DNA of 64,000 nt from Parachlamydiales bacterium (GTDB lineage: Bacteria > Chlamydiota > Chlamydiia > Chlamydiales > Rhabdochlamydiaceae): positions 29,645-93,644 of the forward strand of contig DAIDHO010000002.1 of the NCBI GenBank assembly GCA_027459675.1. Reading direction: 5' to 3'. Position 1 is the stretch's first letter. The number at the start of each line of letters is the position of its first letter. The notes under the pieces are model-generated. The model was not told the origin of the DNA and did not search any database. It was given only the letters and a program-made list of their open reading frames with translations. The translations under genes and the position numbers were made by a program. Shown here piece after piece: positions 45,813 through 53,583 of this stretch.

Positions 45813-47077
45813 AATTCTTTGACTCCGTTCAAATATTTATGTAACACGAGAGGGATTTCTACTGAACCGTCTTTTCGCTGATTATTTTCTAAAAGAGCGA
45901 CCATAAGGCGGGAAGATGCAAGTCCTGAACCGTTGAGGGTATAAACAAGCTCCGTCTTTCCCTCTTTATGTTTATACCGAATCATCGATCGCCGGGCCTG
46001 AAAATCACCGCAATTAGAAATAGAAGAAACCTCATAATACCGATTTTGGCCTGGAAGCCACACTTCGACATCAACGGTTTTCATGGCAGCAAATGACATA
46101 TCACCTGTGACAAGAAGCATAGTGCGATAGTGTAAATTGAGGCCTTGTAAAATTTCTTCAGCGCTCGCTAGCATCTGCTGAAAAACCATTTCGCTTTGTT
46201 CAGGGAGGGTAAACGCAAACATTTCTACTTTATTAAACTGGTGCATGCGAATGAGACCTCTCTCTTGGCTTCCAGCGGCCCCCGCTTCACGCCTAAAGCA
46301 GGGGGTATAGGCCACATATCGTTTGGGAAGTTCCTCGTCTGAAAAGATTTCCTCTCTATGAAGTCCATTGAGCACCGTCTCAGAGGTTGGGATTAAGTAG
46401 AGGTGATAGTCGTTGTCTTTAATTTTAAAGAGCTGGTTTTCAAATTTAGGGAGTTGTCCTGATCCATACATCGCCTCAGGGCGAATCAAATGAGGAGGGA
46501 GCCAAAATTCAAAACCGTTCTCTAGATGCATGTCAAGCATGTAATTGAGAAGAGCCCACTCTAGACGAGCGCCCATGTTACGATAGGCAGGCCAGCCACT
46601 GCCAGAGGTTTTGGCTGCACGTTTAAAGTCGAAAAGATGCAATTTTTCATTCAATTCTACATGATTTTTAAACTGAAAATCAAAGTCGCGCTTTTGTCCC
46701 CATGCTTTGAGACAGACATTTTCTTGAGGATCATGGGAGATTTTAATTTCTCCAAAAGGAAGATTAGGAAGCGCTGCAAGCTCTTCCTGCAGCTTTTTTT
46801 CAAGCTCGACTCTTTCATGATTAAGAAACGTAATTTGGTCTCCTACTCCCGCCACTTCTTGCATGATTGAGGTGACGTCTTCCCCTTTTCTTTTCCGCTC
46901 TCCAATTTCTTTGGAAACAGTATTTTGCTTAGATTGGAGTTGTTCGACTTGATTAATCACCGCGCGGAGCTGCTTGTCCAAAGTTACAATTGGTTGTAGG
47001 CTTATTCCCGGATCTTTTCTTTGGAGAAGTTCTTCGACTTTTGCCGTATCCTTTCTAATGAGTTTAATATCCAACAT
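45800..47077 (-). CDS. serS: Seryl-tRNA synthetase
   Basis: This 425-residue class II synthetase has an N-terminal tRNA-binding coiled coil (about 30-105) and catalytic motif 2 CFRREAGAAGSQERGLIRMHQF and motif 3 region NGSGLASSRLMVALLENNQR. It charges tRNA-Ser and provides the substrate for tRNA-Sec where present. A GGAA site and a TATAAT-like element lie just upstream. In Chlamydia serS lies beside the metal ATPase and CT728-like genes; the same neighbours occur here with the peptidase inserted. Confidence 0.96.
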   Translation of the reverse strand: MLDIKLIRKDTAKVEELLQRKDPGISLQPIVTLDKQLRAVINQVEQLQSKQNTVSKEIGERKRKGEDVTSIMQEVAGVGDQITFLNHERVELEKKLQEELAALPNLPFGEIKISHDPQENVCLKAWGQKRDFDFQFKNHVELNEKLHLFDFKRAAKTSGSGWPAYRNMGARLEWALLNYMLDMHLENGFEFWLPPHLIRPEAMYGSGQLPKFENQLFKIKDNDYHLYLIPTSETVLNGLHREEIFSDEELPKRYVAYTPCFRREAGAAGSQERGLIRMHQFNKVEMFAFTLPEQSEMVFQQMLASAEEILQGLNLHYRTMLLVTGDMSFAAMKTVDVEVWLPGQNRYYEVSSISNCGDFQARRSMIRYKHKEGKTELVYTLNGSGLASSRLMVALLENNQRKDGSVEIPLVLHKYLNGVKELCPT

Positions 47078-47213
47078 AAATTCCTTTAATTTGGCCGAAT
47101 TATAATAGACATGCCATAATTGCGCATTAAAAAGGGGTTGGTCCTTAAATGGAGTAGTATAAACTCTCCAATAAAAACCGCTCGTTAAGAGCAGTAAAAC
47201 AGGAGCAAGCCCA

Positions 47214-47354
47214 TGAAGGATTATATTGGATTAGACGTATCGATGAAAAGAACTTTTATTTGTGTGTTAAACGAGCAAGGAAAAACAATCCACGAAGGGT
47301 TAGAGGCAACCGATCCTCATCTGATAGCAGGTTATCTATTTAAGCTTGGAATGG
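47214..47354 (+). pseudogene. IS110-family transposase, N-terminal fragment
   Basis: The reading MKDYIGLDVSMKRTFICVLN starts the DEDD RuvC-like domain of IS110 transposases, with the first acidic residue in IGLDVS. The normal protein is over 300 residues. Homology ends at 47354, where the terminus of an IS5-type element begins; the frame then stops by chance at 47384. An AGGAGCAAG ribosome site is intact. No continuation of the transposase was recognised beyond the inserted element. Confidence 0.78.
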
Positions 47355-48037
47355 GCTGTGTTGAAAAAATCCCTAGAGAGTAGTTGAGAAAAATCCCCTC
47401 AAATAAAGAAACTCCTTTGTTGTCAACCAAGACAAACGAAAGAATTCTAGATGGGTGCACACAACGGGCGTCAATATAACAAATCTCTTATTCAAAGAGG
47501 AAGTCTTGCTTTTCTGATCGATCCCAAAAGCATGAGAACCTTGGTGCCAAAGGGGTGCCAAAGGCCAAGAAAGCGCGAGGGCGAGCTCTTGAATTTCCTC
47601 TCCAGTTCATTGAGATGCTGCTCATGATCAAGATCCACTTCCGGCCGCCTTATCGTCAGCTTGAAGGGTTTAAAGGTAAAAGTTCATGGGAAGGGGCGCC
47701 CTAGAAAGTGGATCAAGGTTCATGTGGCAATCGATGCGAGGACATAAGAAATTGCCGTGTTCGCTATCCGTGCATTGGGTGGTGACAAGAGAGCAAAATC
47801 GATCTGGGGCAAGCTCTCGGGCTACAGCCAAAGGGCACTTGTTGAGACAACTTTCTCTCGGTACAAGAAGATATTTGGAGGTCAATTTTCTCAAGGACGA
47901 GAAAACGTCAGAAGGTAGAGAGCAGGCTGAAGTGTGTGATTCTGAATAAAATGATGCGGGCTATTGCCTAAAGAAAAAAGCCCGGCTCAGCCGCAGCTTT
48001 AGGTTCTCGTCTTAAAAAGAAATTTTTCAACACAGCC
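47355..48037 (+). mobile_element. IS5-family element remnant, internally deleted
   Basis: The left end GGCTGTGTTGAAAAA at 47355 and the inverse end at 48037 (minus strand GGCTGTGTTGAAAAATTT) are IS5/IS903-type terminal repeats. Inside, transposase fragments in shifting frames read GRQYNKSLIQRGSLAFLIDP, LEFPLQFIEMLLMIKIHFRP, KVHVAIDART (first catalytic Asp) and ALVETTFSRYKKIFGGQ (with the catalytic Glu). The element is only 683 bp and a middle part containing the second Asp is missing. It is therefore inactive. It has interrupted the IS110 gene. No clear target duplication was found. Confidence 0.82.
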
Positions 48038-48142
48038 GTTGGTGCCCTCTGTACAAAAAAAATGATTGTATCAAATTGGAGATTTTGCATATAGTCTATG
48101 ATAGATTTTTTATCAAAATCATGAAAAAAAGGAAATTTATTT

Positions 48143-48634
48143 ATGACTTTTAGCAAGCTTAATTTTAGCACTTTCTCTCCATTTTCTGCCTCTTTCGTTA
48201 ATCATTTATCTTTAGGTGTGAATGGAGTAGCCCGCATAACGCTGGTTATATTACCAGCACTCGCTGCTGCGAATTCTTTAACACAATTGGGAGGGAAAGC
48301 TTTACAAGGAGGTTTCTCCTCAGCATCAAGTTTTATTAGTTCAAAATTAGGGGGAAATGTTAATGGACAGAAAGATAAATATTCGAATTTGAAATCACTA
48401 ATCCCATCGGATTTAAAAAGATGGGCATCAAAAGCGTATCACACCTCCTTTAACACACTTGTGACCCGATTTTTTCTATCTACTTTAACAACGATCGTGA
48501 GTACTTATGTGCTCAATAAATTCCTAGGTCCTATGCCAGAGATCTACAATAATTTAGCTAAATGGAGCTTTAGTCCGATAAGATTTGATAAGGATTACGA
48601 TGTAATTGGGAGTTTAATTCGCAGCTTCTCCTAA
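48143..48634 (+). CDS. Orphan hydrophobic protein of unknown function
   Basis: This 163-residue protein has two bilobed hydrophobic regions (about 22-45 and 105-125) separated by a polar, serine- and glycine-rich stretch (SSASSFISSKLGGNVNGQKD). Paired hydrophobic lobes with a polar middle recall inclusion-membrane proteins, but no family was recognised. A GGAAA ribosome site lies before the ATG. It stands alone between insertion-sequence debris and a 400-bp gap. Translation looks normal, so it is probably a lineage-specific gene. Confidence 0.55.
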   Translation: MTFSKLNFSTFSPFSASFVNHLSLGVNGVARITLVILPALAAANSLTQLGGKALQGGFSSASSFISSKLGGNVNGQKDKYSNLKSLIPSDLKRWASKAYHTSFNTLVTRFFLSTLTTIVSTYVLNKFLGPMPEIYNNLAKWSFSPIRFDKDYDVIGSLIRSFS

Positions 48635-49042
48635 AGATGTTGATGAGGCCCCCAGGGCTTTAATGGGGGTTTATGAGTTGTCTTAATCCTATTGTGCTTG
48701 CCTTGTATTTAGAAGGCGGTTTTTTTATCTCTAGGGTTTTATAAGCTGTTTCTCGATAGAAGAATTGCATTAGAGGACAACTTTTATCGAGAAAGTAATT
48801 TAATCTAAGTAAATCCGCTTTAAAGATTTACCAAAAAGTTGGGGCCTATTTTCAATGAGATTTCGCTTAAAGAGACAAGAAGTCTGAAGGACAGTATCAA
48901 ATAGACACGGCGGAGGAACTTTATTCGCAAGATCGCGAAAAGAGGTCTAAAAATATTTTATAAAGCTTTAAGCGGCTCGTGACTCTATTTGCTAAGATAT
49001 CATTCCTATGCTATGATAAGTCAAAATTGATAATGGCGACCC
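48635..49042. other. Intergenic region with hairpins and one candidate promoter
   Basis: A short C5A/TG5 hairpin (48649-48669) with a weak T run may end the upstream gene. A perfect 10-bp inverted repeat TTTCTCGATA/TATCGAGAAA lies at 48749-48758 and 48785-48794. AAAGAGGTCTAA around 48941-48953 resembles an end of the dispersed repeat. No open frame of interest was found. Confidence 0.6.
48989..49017 (+). promoter_or_regulatory. Candidate promoter of the UPF0158-E1 operon
   Basis: TTGCTA (48989-48994) and TATGAT (49012-49017), spacing 17 bp, 25 bp before the ATG at 49043. Confidence 0.55.
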
Positions 49043-50164
49043 ATGAAAAAAAATGCATATCCAGTTCCTCAAAATCCTTTAATTCTCCGCTTTCATCGTC
49101 TCATCGATACCTTCGCAAAGTCTGATGACGAACGAGATTTTTATCTCGATCGTATTGAAGGGTTTATGTTTTTTGTCGATCTAGATAAAGGACAAAAAGA
49201 GCTCGATGATTTAACAACTGAATTGGAGGAGCATGCCGATAGGTACGCTCTTATTCCTAAAATGACCTTCTATGAAACTAAAAAATTTATGGAGGGATTT
49301 ATTAATGAAAAAGTCTACGACATTGACACCAAAGAAAAGCTGCTCGATGTGATTCAGTCTAAAGAAGCGCGTGAGAATTTCTTGGAATTCATTTACGACC
49401 ATCTTACAGAACTTGAAAAATGGCAGCAATATTATGTCGAGAGGATGAGAATTCGCATTATCGAGTGGCTCCGATCCCAGGAGTTTGTTTTTGTCTTTGA
49501 AGAAGATCTCGATATTCCTAAAATGGTGATGGAAAAAGTGAAACAGCAGCTTTTTGATCCTAAGGTAGGCAAAGATGTGGCCAGTGCTCGCGAGGCCCTT
49601 GCCCTAAAGGCCAAAACTTATTACTCCAGTGAAGCGCTTAACCCTCGGCCCAAGCGAGGGCGCCCTCCTAAGCAACAAGTAAAAGTTGAAATCGAACCCC
49701 AGCTGACAGGAGATATTTTTACTACAGTCCCCCCTCTTTGTCGAACATTCCTTTATCTGCCTGATATTACCAGTGCGACGGGAATCTCTTTCTCTTCTCG
49801 TTACGGTTCGGAAGCCGAGCTTTTTGCAAGTTTAAGGGGAACGCGTGTCAAGGTCGATACTAAATTGGAAGCTCTCACGCAGCGGCTCGAGTCGCTCCGG
49901 CAACTGTCCAATCGTCTTTCTGGTATTGAAGATATTGTAGGCGATCGTGAAACAAAGCTTCTGAAAGCTGTTTCTCAACAAGAGCAGATGTCACCTTCTG
50001 TTGTAGAAGAAGTGGCTCCGAAAAGACGTGGTATTCTCGATGTTGTGAAAGGTTTCTTACCAAGGCGTAAAGAGAAAAAAGAGGTCGCCGAAGAAGTGCA
50101 GCCTTCTTCTAAAGCGCCTGCTGTGAAAAAAGTGACTCCTATTCAGTATAAGAAGAAAAAATAA
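49043..50164 (+). CDS. UPF0158 family protein with AT-hook
   Basis: This 373-residue protein has a UPF0158-like N-terminal half (FYLDRIEGFMFFVDLDKGQ, WQQYYVERMRIRIIEWL) and a basic linker with RPKRGRPPK at residues 202-210, an AT-hook core (GRP flanked by lysine/arginine). The C-terminal part holds helices, then a lysine-rich tail ending PIQYKKKK. DNA or RNA binding is inferred from the AT-hook and charge. C. trachomatis has a UPF0158 protein, but the AT-hook was not checked there. It overlaps the E1 fusion gene by one base (TAATG). Confidence 0.8.
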   Translation: MKKNAYPVPQNPLILRFHRLIDTFAKSDDERDFYLDRIEGFMFFVDLDKGQKELDDLTTELEEHADRYALIPKMTFYETKKFMEGFINEKVYDIDTKEKLLDVIQSKEARENFLEFIYDHLTELEKWQQYYVERMRIRIIEWLRSQEFVFVFEEDLDIPKMVMEKVKQQLFDPKVGKDVASAREALALKAKTYYSSEALNPRPKRGRPPKQQVKVEIEPQLTGDIFTTVPPLCRTFLYLPDITSATGISFSSRYGSEAELFASLRGTRVKVDTKLEALTQRLESLRQLSNRLSGIEDIVGDRETKLLKAVSQQEQMSPSVVEEVAPKRRGILDVVKGFLPRRKEKKEVAEEVQPSSKAPAVKKVTPIQYKKKK

Positions 50165-52185
50165 TGGCTCCTCTCTTGTCAACTGAAATAGATTCTTCGC
50201 TAGCCCTTAAAGCCTTTGAGGCGATGCTTCTCACGCGTTATATGGATGAAAAGTGCTTTAAACTCTCTCGTCAAAATAAAGGGGGAACGTTTCAGCTTTC
50301 GGTGGCTGGCCATGAACTTGTAGGAGTTGTCGCTGCTCTGAGTTTAATCCCAGGAAAAGACTGGGGGCTTCCTTATTATCGGGATCGCGGTTTTGCTTTA
50401 GGTCTGGGATCTTCTCTCACTGATTTGTTGGGGGCGTTTCTTGCTCGCGAAGTTCCCCATCATTCCGGGGGACGGATGATGCCTGAGCATTTTGTTCACC
50501 GAGAACTTAGAATGCCGTGCCAGTCCAGTTGTGTCGGTTCTCAATTTTTACAAGCGGTGGGCGTTGCCAAAGGGGTTCAGCTGGTAGGACGGGATGAAGT
50601 TGTGTATGTTTCAGGAGGGGAAGGTTCTACTTCCCAAGGTGATTTTCACGAGGCTCTGAATTTTTCGTGTATTCACAAACTGGGTGTGATTTTTGTTATT
50701 CAAGATAACGGTTGGGCGATATCAGTGCCTCAAAGAGAACAAACAGCAGGGGGAAATGTGGCCCCTATGGCCCGTGGATATGAAGGACTTTCTGTCTTTG
50801 AAGTGGACGGATGTGATTTTGAAGAAACTTCTTATGCTTTTAAGCAAGCGGTGACTAAAGCACGTCGCTTGCAAGGACCTAGCTTGATCCTTGCCAAAGT
50901 ACCGCGTATGGGGCCTCATAGTAACAGTGATGATCCCTTAAAATACCGTGAAAAGGGTTGCATTGAATCCGAAAAATCCAAAGATCCGGTTCCTCGCATG
51001 GAAGAGTGGCTGCTCGAAATGGGTTTTGCCCGAGCGGAAGAACTGGAAACTATGAAGCAAAAGGCTTTTGATCAAATTGAAGCAGCTGCCTTAGAAGCTG
51101 AACGCATTCCTTTTCCTGATCCATCGACGGCTGATCAAAAAGTATTTGCATCGACACCCCCTATTCTACTGAAAGAGCCTACAAAAACAGGCGAGTCGAT
51201 TGTGATCGTCGATGCGCTCAATCACGCGCTGGATGAAGAAATGGATCGCGATTCTCAAGTTGTTGTTTTTGGCGAAGACGTGGCCCATGGGAAGGGAGGC
51301 GTCTTTGGGGTGACGCGTCATTTGACTGCTAAGTATGGTCCTGATCGATGTTTTAATACCCCGCTTGCAGAGTCCACAGTTATCGGAATTGCATTAGGGA
51401 TGTCTCTTGTAGGTGATATAAAACCTGTGGCTGAGATCCAATTTGCAGACTACTTATGGCCTGGAATTAACCAATTGTTTAATGAAGTCGCAAGTTTTCA
51501 TTACCGATCAAACGGAGAATTCAATCTTCCTCTGGTCATCCGCATGCCCTACGGAGGTTATATCCAAGGGGGCCCTTACCACTCTCAGAGTATCGAAGCT
51601 TTTTTAGCTCATTGTCCGGGTCTTAAAATTGTCATCCCAAGTAATGCAGCCGATGCCAAATGTCTTTTAAAAGCAGCCATTCGAGACCCTAATCCCGTTG
51701 TATTCTTAGAACATAAAGGGATCTACCGCCAGCGTGTATTTTGCGCACGTCCTGAGCCGGGCCCGGATGAGGTGCTTCCTTTGGGCCGAGCGCATATTGT
51801 ACGCAAAGGGTCTGACATCACCTTTGTAGGATGGGGTATAATGATGTGTATGGTCATTGAAGTCGCAGAAATTCTTTCCAAGGAAGAGATCGATGTCGAA
51901 GTGATCGATCTTCGGACCATTGTTCCGCTTGATATCGAAACTGTTTTAAGCTCTGTCAAAAAAACCGGCAAACTCTTGATTGCACATGAAGCGCCTAAAT
52001 TTGGGGGCTTCGGGGCTGAAATCTCTGCTCAAATCATGGAGCACGCATTCCCTTACCTCGATGCTCCTGTCGTGCGCGTCGGTGGAAAAAATTGCCCTGT
52101 TCCTTATTGCAAAGATTTAGAAGATGTTGTCCTTCCTCAGCGGCACGATCTAGAAAAAGCTCTGCGTGAACTTGCTCTTTATTAG
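50164..52185 (+). CDS. Fused alpha/beta E1 component of a branched-chain or pyruvate-type 2-oxoacid dehydrogenase
   Basis: This 673-residue single chain combines E1-alpha (1-320) and E1-beta (335-673). Thiamine-binding elements are GGEGSTSQGDFHEALNF with a later DNGWAIS in alpha, and FGEDVAHGKGGVFGVTR and EIQFADYLWPGINQL in beta. Homologues in Chlamydia (CT340 type, as I recall) have the same fusion. E1 decarboxylates a 2-oxoacid with ThDP and passes the acyl group to a lipoyl E2; neither E2 nor E3 is here, so the substrate is open (branched-chain is favoured by the fusion type). Confidence 0.9.
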   Translation: MAPLLSTEIDSSLALKAFEAMLLTRYMDEKCFKLSRQNKGGTFQLSVAGHELVGVVAALSLIPGKDWGLPYYRDRGFALGLGSSLTDLLGAFLAREVPHHSGGRMMPEHFVHRELRMPCQSSCVGSQFLQAVGVAKGVQLVGRDEVVYVSGGEGSTSQGDFHEALNFSCIHKLGVIFVIQDNGWAISVPQREQTAGGNVAPMARGYEGLSVFEVDGCDFEETSYAFKQAVTKARRLQGPSLILAKVPRMGPHSNSDDPLKYREKGCIESEKSKDPVPRMEEWLLEMGFARAEELETMKQKAFDQIEAAALEAERIPFPDPSTADQKVFASTPPILLKEPTKTGESIVIVDALNHALDEEMDRDSQVVVFGEDVAHGKGGVFGVTRHLTAKYGPDRCFNTPLAESTVIGIALGMSLVGDIKPVAEIQFADYLWPGINQLFNEVASFHYRSNGEFNLPLVIRMPYGGYIQGGPYHSQSIEAFLAHCPGLKIVIPSNAADAKCLLKAAIRDPNPVVFLEHKGIYRQRVFCARPEPGPDEVLPLGRAHIVRKGSDITFVGWGIMMCMVIEVAEILSKEEIDVEVIDLRTIVPLDIETVLSSVKKTGKLLIAHEAPKFGGFGAEISAQIMEHAFPYLDAPVVRVGGKNCPVPYCKDLEDVVLPQRHDLEKALRELALY

Positions 52186-52362
52186 TTTTCTTTTTTGTTT
52201 TTCAGGAAGAGGGTTCCACAGATGAAATAGAAGGTCGAGAATTTGCTGTTGTAGATGAGCATGTTCCCGATGCGCCTTTAGATCATCAAATGTCTCTTGT
52301 AAATCTTTAGCGTTTAGAAGAAGTGCGTTGAGAGTGCTTTCAATGCCTTGTAGATGATCCAT
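52150..52362 (-). CDS. Small hydrophilic helical protein
   Basis: This 70-residue frame encodes a largely helical, charged protein with a leucine-heptad pattern in residues 5-50. A GAGGAAAA site lies upstream of the ATG at a long but tolerable spacing. The last 36 bp overlap the E1 gene in antisense. It is plausible but weakly supported; it could be a chance frame. Confidence 0.45.
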   Translation of the reverse strand: MDHLQGIESTLNALLLNAKDLQETFDDLKAHREHAHLQQQILDLLFHLWNPLPEKQKRKLIKSKFTQSFF

Positions 52363-52445
52363 GTAATTTTTTTCCTCATAACCTTGTATAAATACCCTTT
52401 TTTTCTTCTGTAGCTTAGGAGAGAGGAATATGTCAAATATTTCTT

Positions 52446-53219
52446 TTAAAAAAGAATGGATCGACTGATTTGATGTTGGTAGGCAATAGAAAGGTCAATA
52501 GATAATGCAAGAGAATGGAGGGTGTTTTGTATCGTATCTAGGGCTTTTTGGGGATGATTACACTCTTCTGATAGATGTGCTAAGTGGACATGTCTCAGTT
52601 TGGGGTGGGCCACTTCTAGCAGGAGGTTAGCACATTGCTGATTAGAAAGGTGTCCTTGTCTGCTTAAGACACGCTGCTTGTATACCATAGGGCGAGAGGA
52701 GGCATGCACCATGGCAGGCTCGTGGTTGGCTTCGATATACAGGTAATCACACTCTTTTAGCCGGCTTTTGACAAGTGTTGTTACAAAACCTAAATCGGTG
52801 CAAAAACCCAATTTAAGAGAGGTCGTGTTTATGGTGAAGGCAACAGGATCTAACGTGTCATGTTGGATGCTAAAAGGATGGATTTCTAAATCTCCAAACT
52901 CAAATGTTTCGCCGGTTGAAAAGATTTTAAATTTAGGAGAGTGGTCGAGGGTCTCTAAGATAGCATGAGCGGTATCGCTATTTGCAAAGACGGGGATTTT
53001 ATACTTAAGGGCAATGGAGTTCAATCCCCGAATATGATCTACATGTTCATGTGTGATTAAAATCGCATCGATGTCTCTTAAGTCGACGCCAATCTGCCCG
53101 AGTCTTTCTTGGGTGGCTTTTCGAGAGAGCCCTGCATCAATCAAGACACGTGTATTTTTTGTTCCTAAGAAGATGGAATTACCTTTGGAGCCTGAGCCGA
53201 GAGGGCAATAGCCTTGCAT
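52446..53219 (-). CDS. Metallo-beta-lactamase-fold hydrolase, YycJ/WalJ-like
   Basis: This 257-residue protein has the MBL signature THEHVDHIRG (HxHxDH) plus later DLGFVT and AHLSEECN elements, with the compact architecture of YycJ/WalJ proteins. Those hydrolases are thought to be 5'-3' exonucleases or coordinators of cell-wall synthesis. It is located just after ftsK on the same strand; YycJ and FtsK neighbour one another in Chlamydia as I recall (CT738/CT739). Confidence 0.88.
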   Translation of the reverse strand: MQGYCPLGSGSKGNSIFLGTKNTRVLIDAGLSRKATQERLGQIGVDLRDIDAILITHEHVDHIRGLNSIALKYKIPVFANSDTAHAILETLDHSPKFKIFSTGETFEFGDLEIHPFSIQHDTLDPVAFTINTTSLKLGFCTDLGFVTTLVKSRLKECDYLYIEANHEPAMVHASSRPMVYKQRVLSRQGHLSNQQCANLLLEVAHPKLRHVHLAHLSEECNHPQKALDTIQNTLHSLALSIDLSIAYQHQISRSILF

Positions 53220-53225
53220 AAATAA

Positions 53226-53319
53226 GTCCTCTTGTGTAACTAAAGTTGAGTCGATTTTATGGACTTTTTGAGCCTCTTTTCGATAAGATCGAGGATCTCT
53301 TCATTCGAAAGAGGTCTAA
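53226..53319. repeat. Degraded, enlarged copy of the dispersed repeat
   Basis: CCTCTTGTGTAACTAAAGTT at 53228-53247, continuing GAGTCG, matches the consensus arm with few changes. The end AAAGAGGTCTAA at 53308-53319 is the inverse terminus. About 55 bp of other sequence separate the arms, including GGACTTTTTGAGCC (53261-53274), whose reverse complement occurs at 14809-14822. Confidence 0.55.
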
Positions 53320-53583
53320 CTATGAATTATGCTTGAGGATACTTTTCTTTTTCCAGTAAATGAATAAGCAGGTACTTCCCATTATGGTAAATATGGTAGA
53401 AATAAGGTAGGGATTGATAGAGGGGGGGGCTTCTTCGATTTCTAAAAGGAGCTCATCCATTTCGTCTTCTACAGAAGGGACAAAATCCCAAATGATTGTA
53501 ATCAATGCAAACGCAAACAGGAGAATCCCTATCCACTTGAGGCGTTTATGGAGCTGCTTTTCAATTACGATTGGATCTGTCAT
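53320..53583 (-). CDS. Small two-helix membrane protein
   Basis: This 87-residue protein has hydrophobic segments near residues 17-33 and 60-76 and an acidic loop between them (EDEMDELLLEIEE). The ATG at 53583 overlaps the end of ftsK; a TTG nine bases upstream is possible. It is conserved-looking in layout but not recognised. Its position suggests co-transcription with ftsK and a membrane role. Confidence 0.6.
   Translation of the reverse strand: MTDPIVIEKQLHKRLKWIGILLFAFALITIIWDFVPSVEDEMDELLLEIEEAPPSINPYLISTIFTIMGSTCLFIYWKKKSILKHNS

Noticed and set aside
47686..47949. An 87-codon frame in the IS5 remnant
   Set aside because: It crosses transposase fragments in other frames and includes only shifted pieces; it is a by-product of frameshifts.
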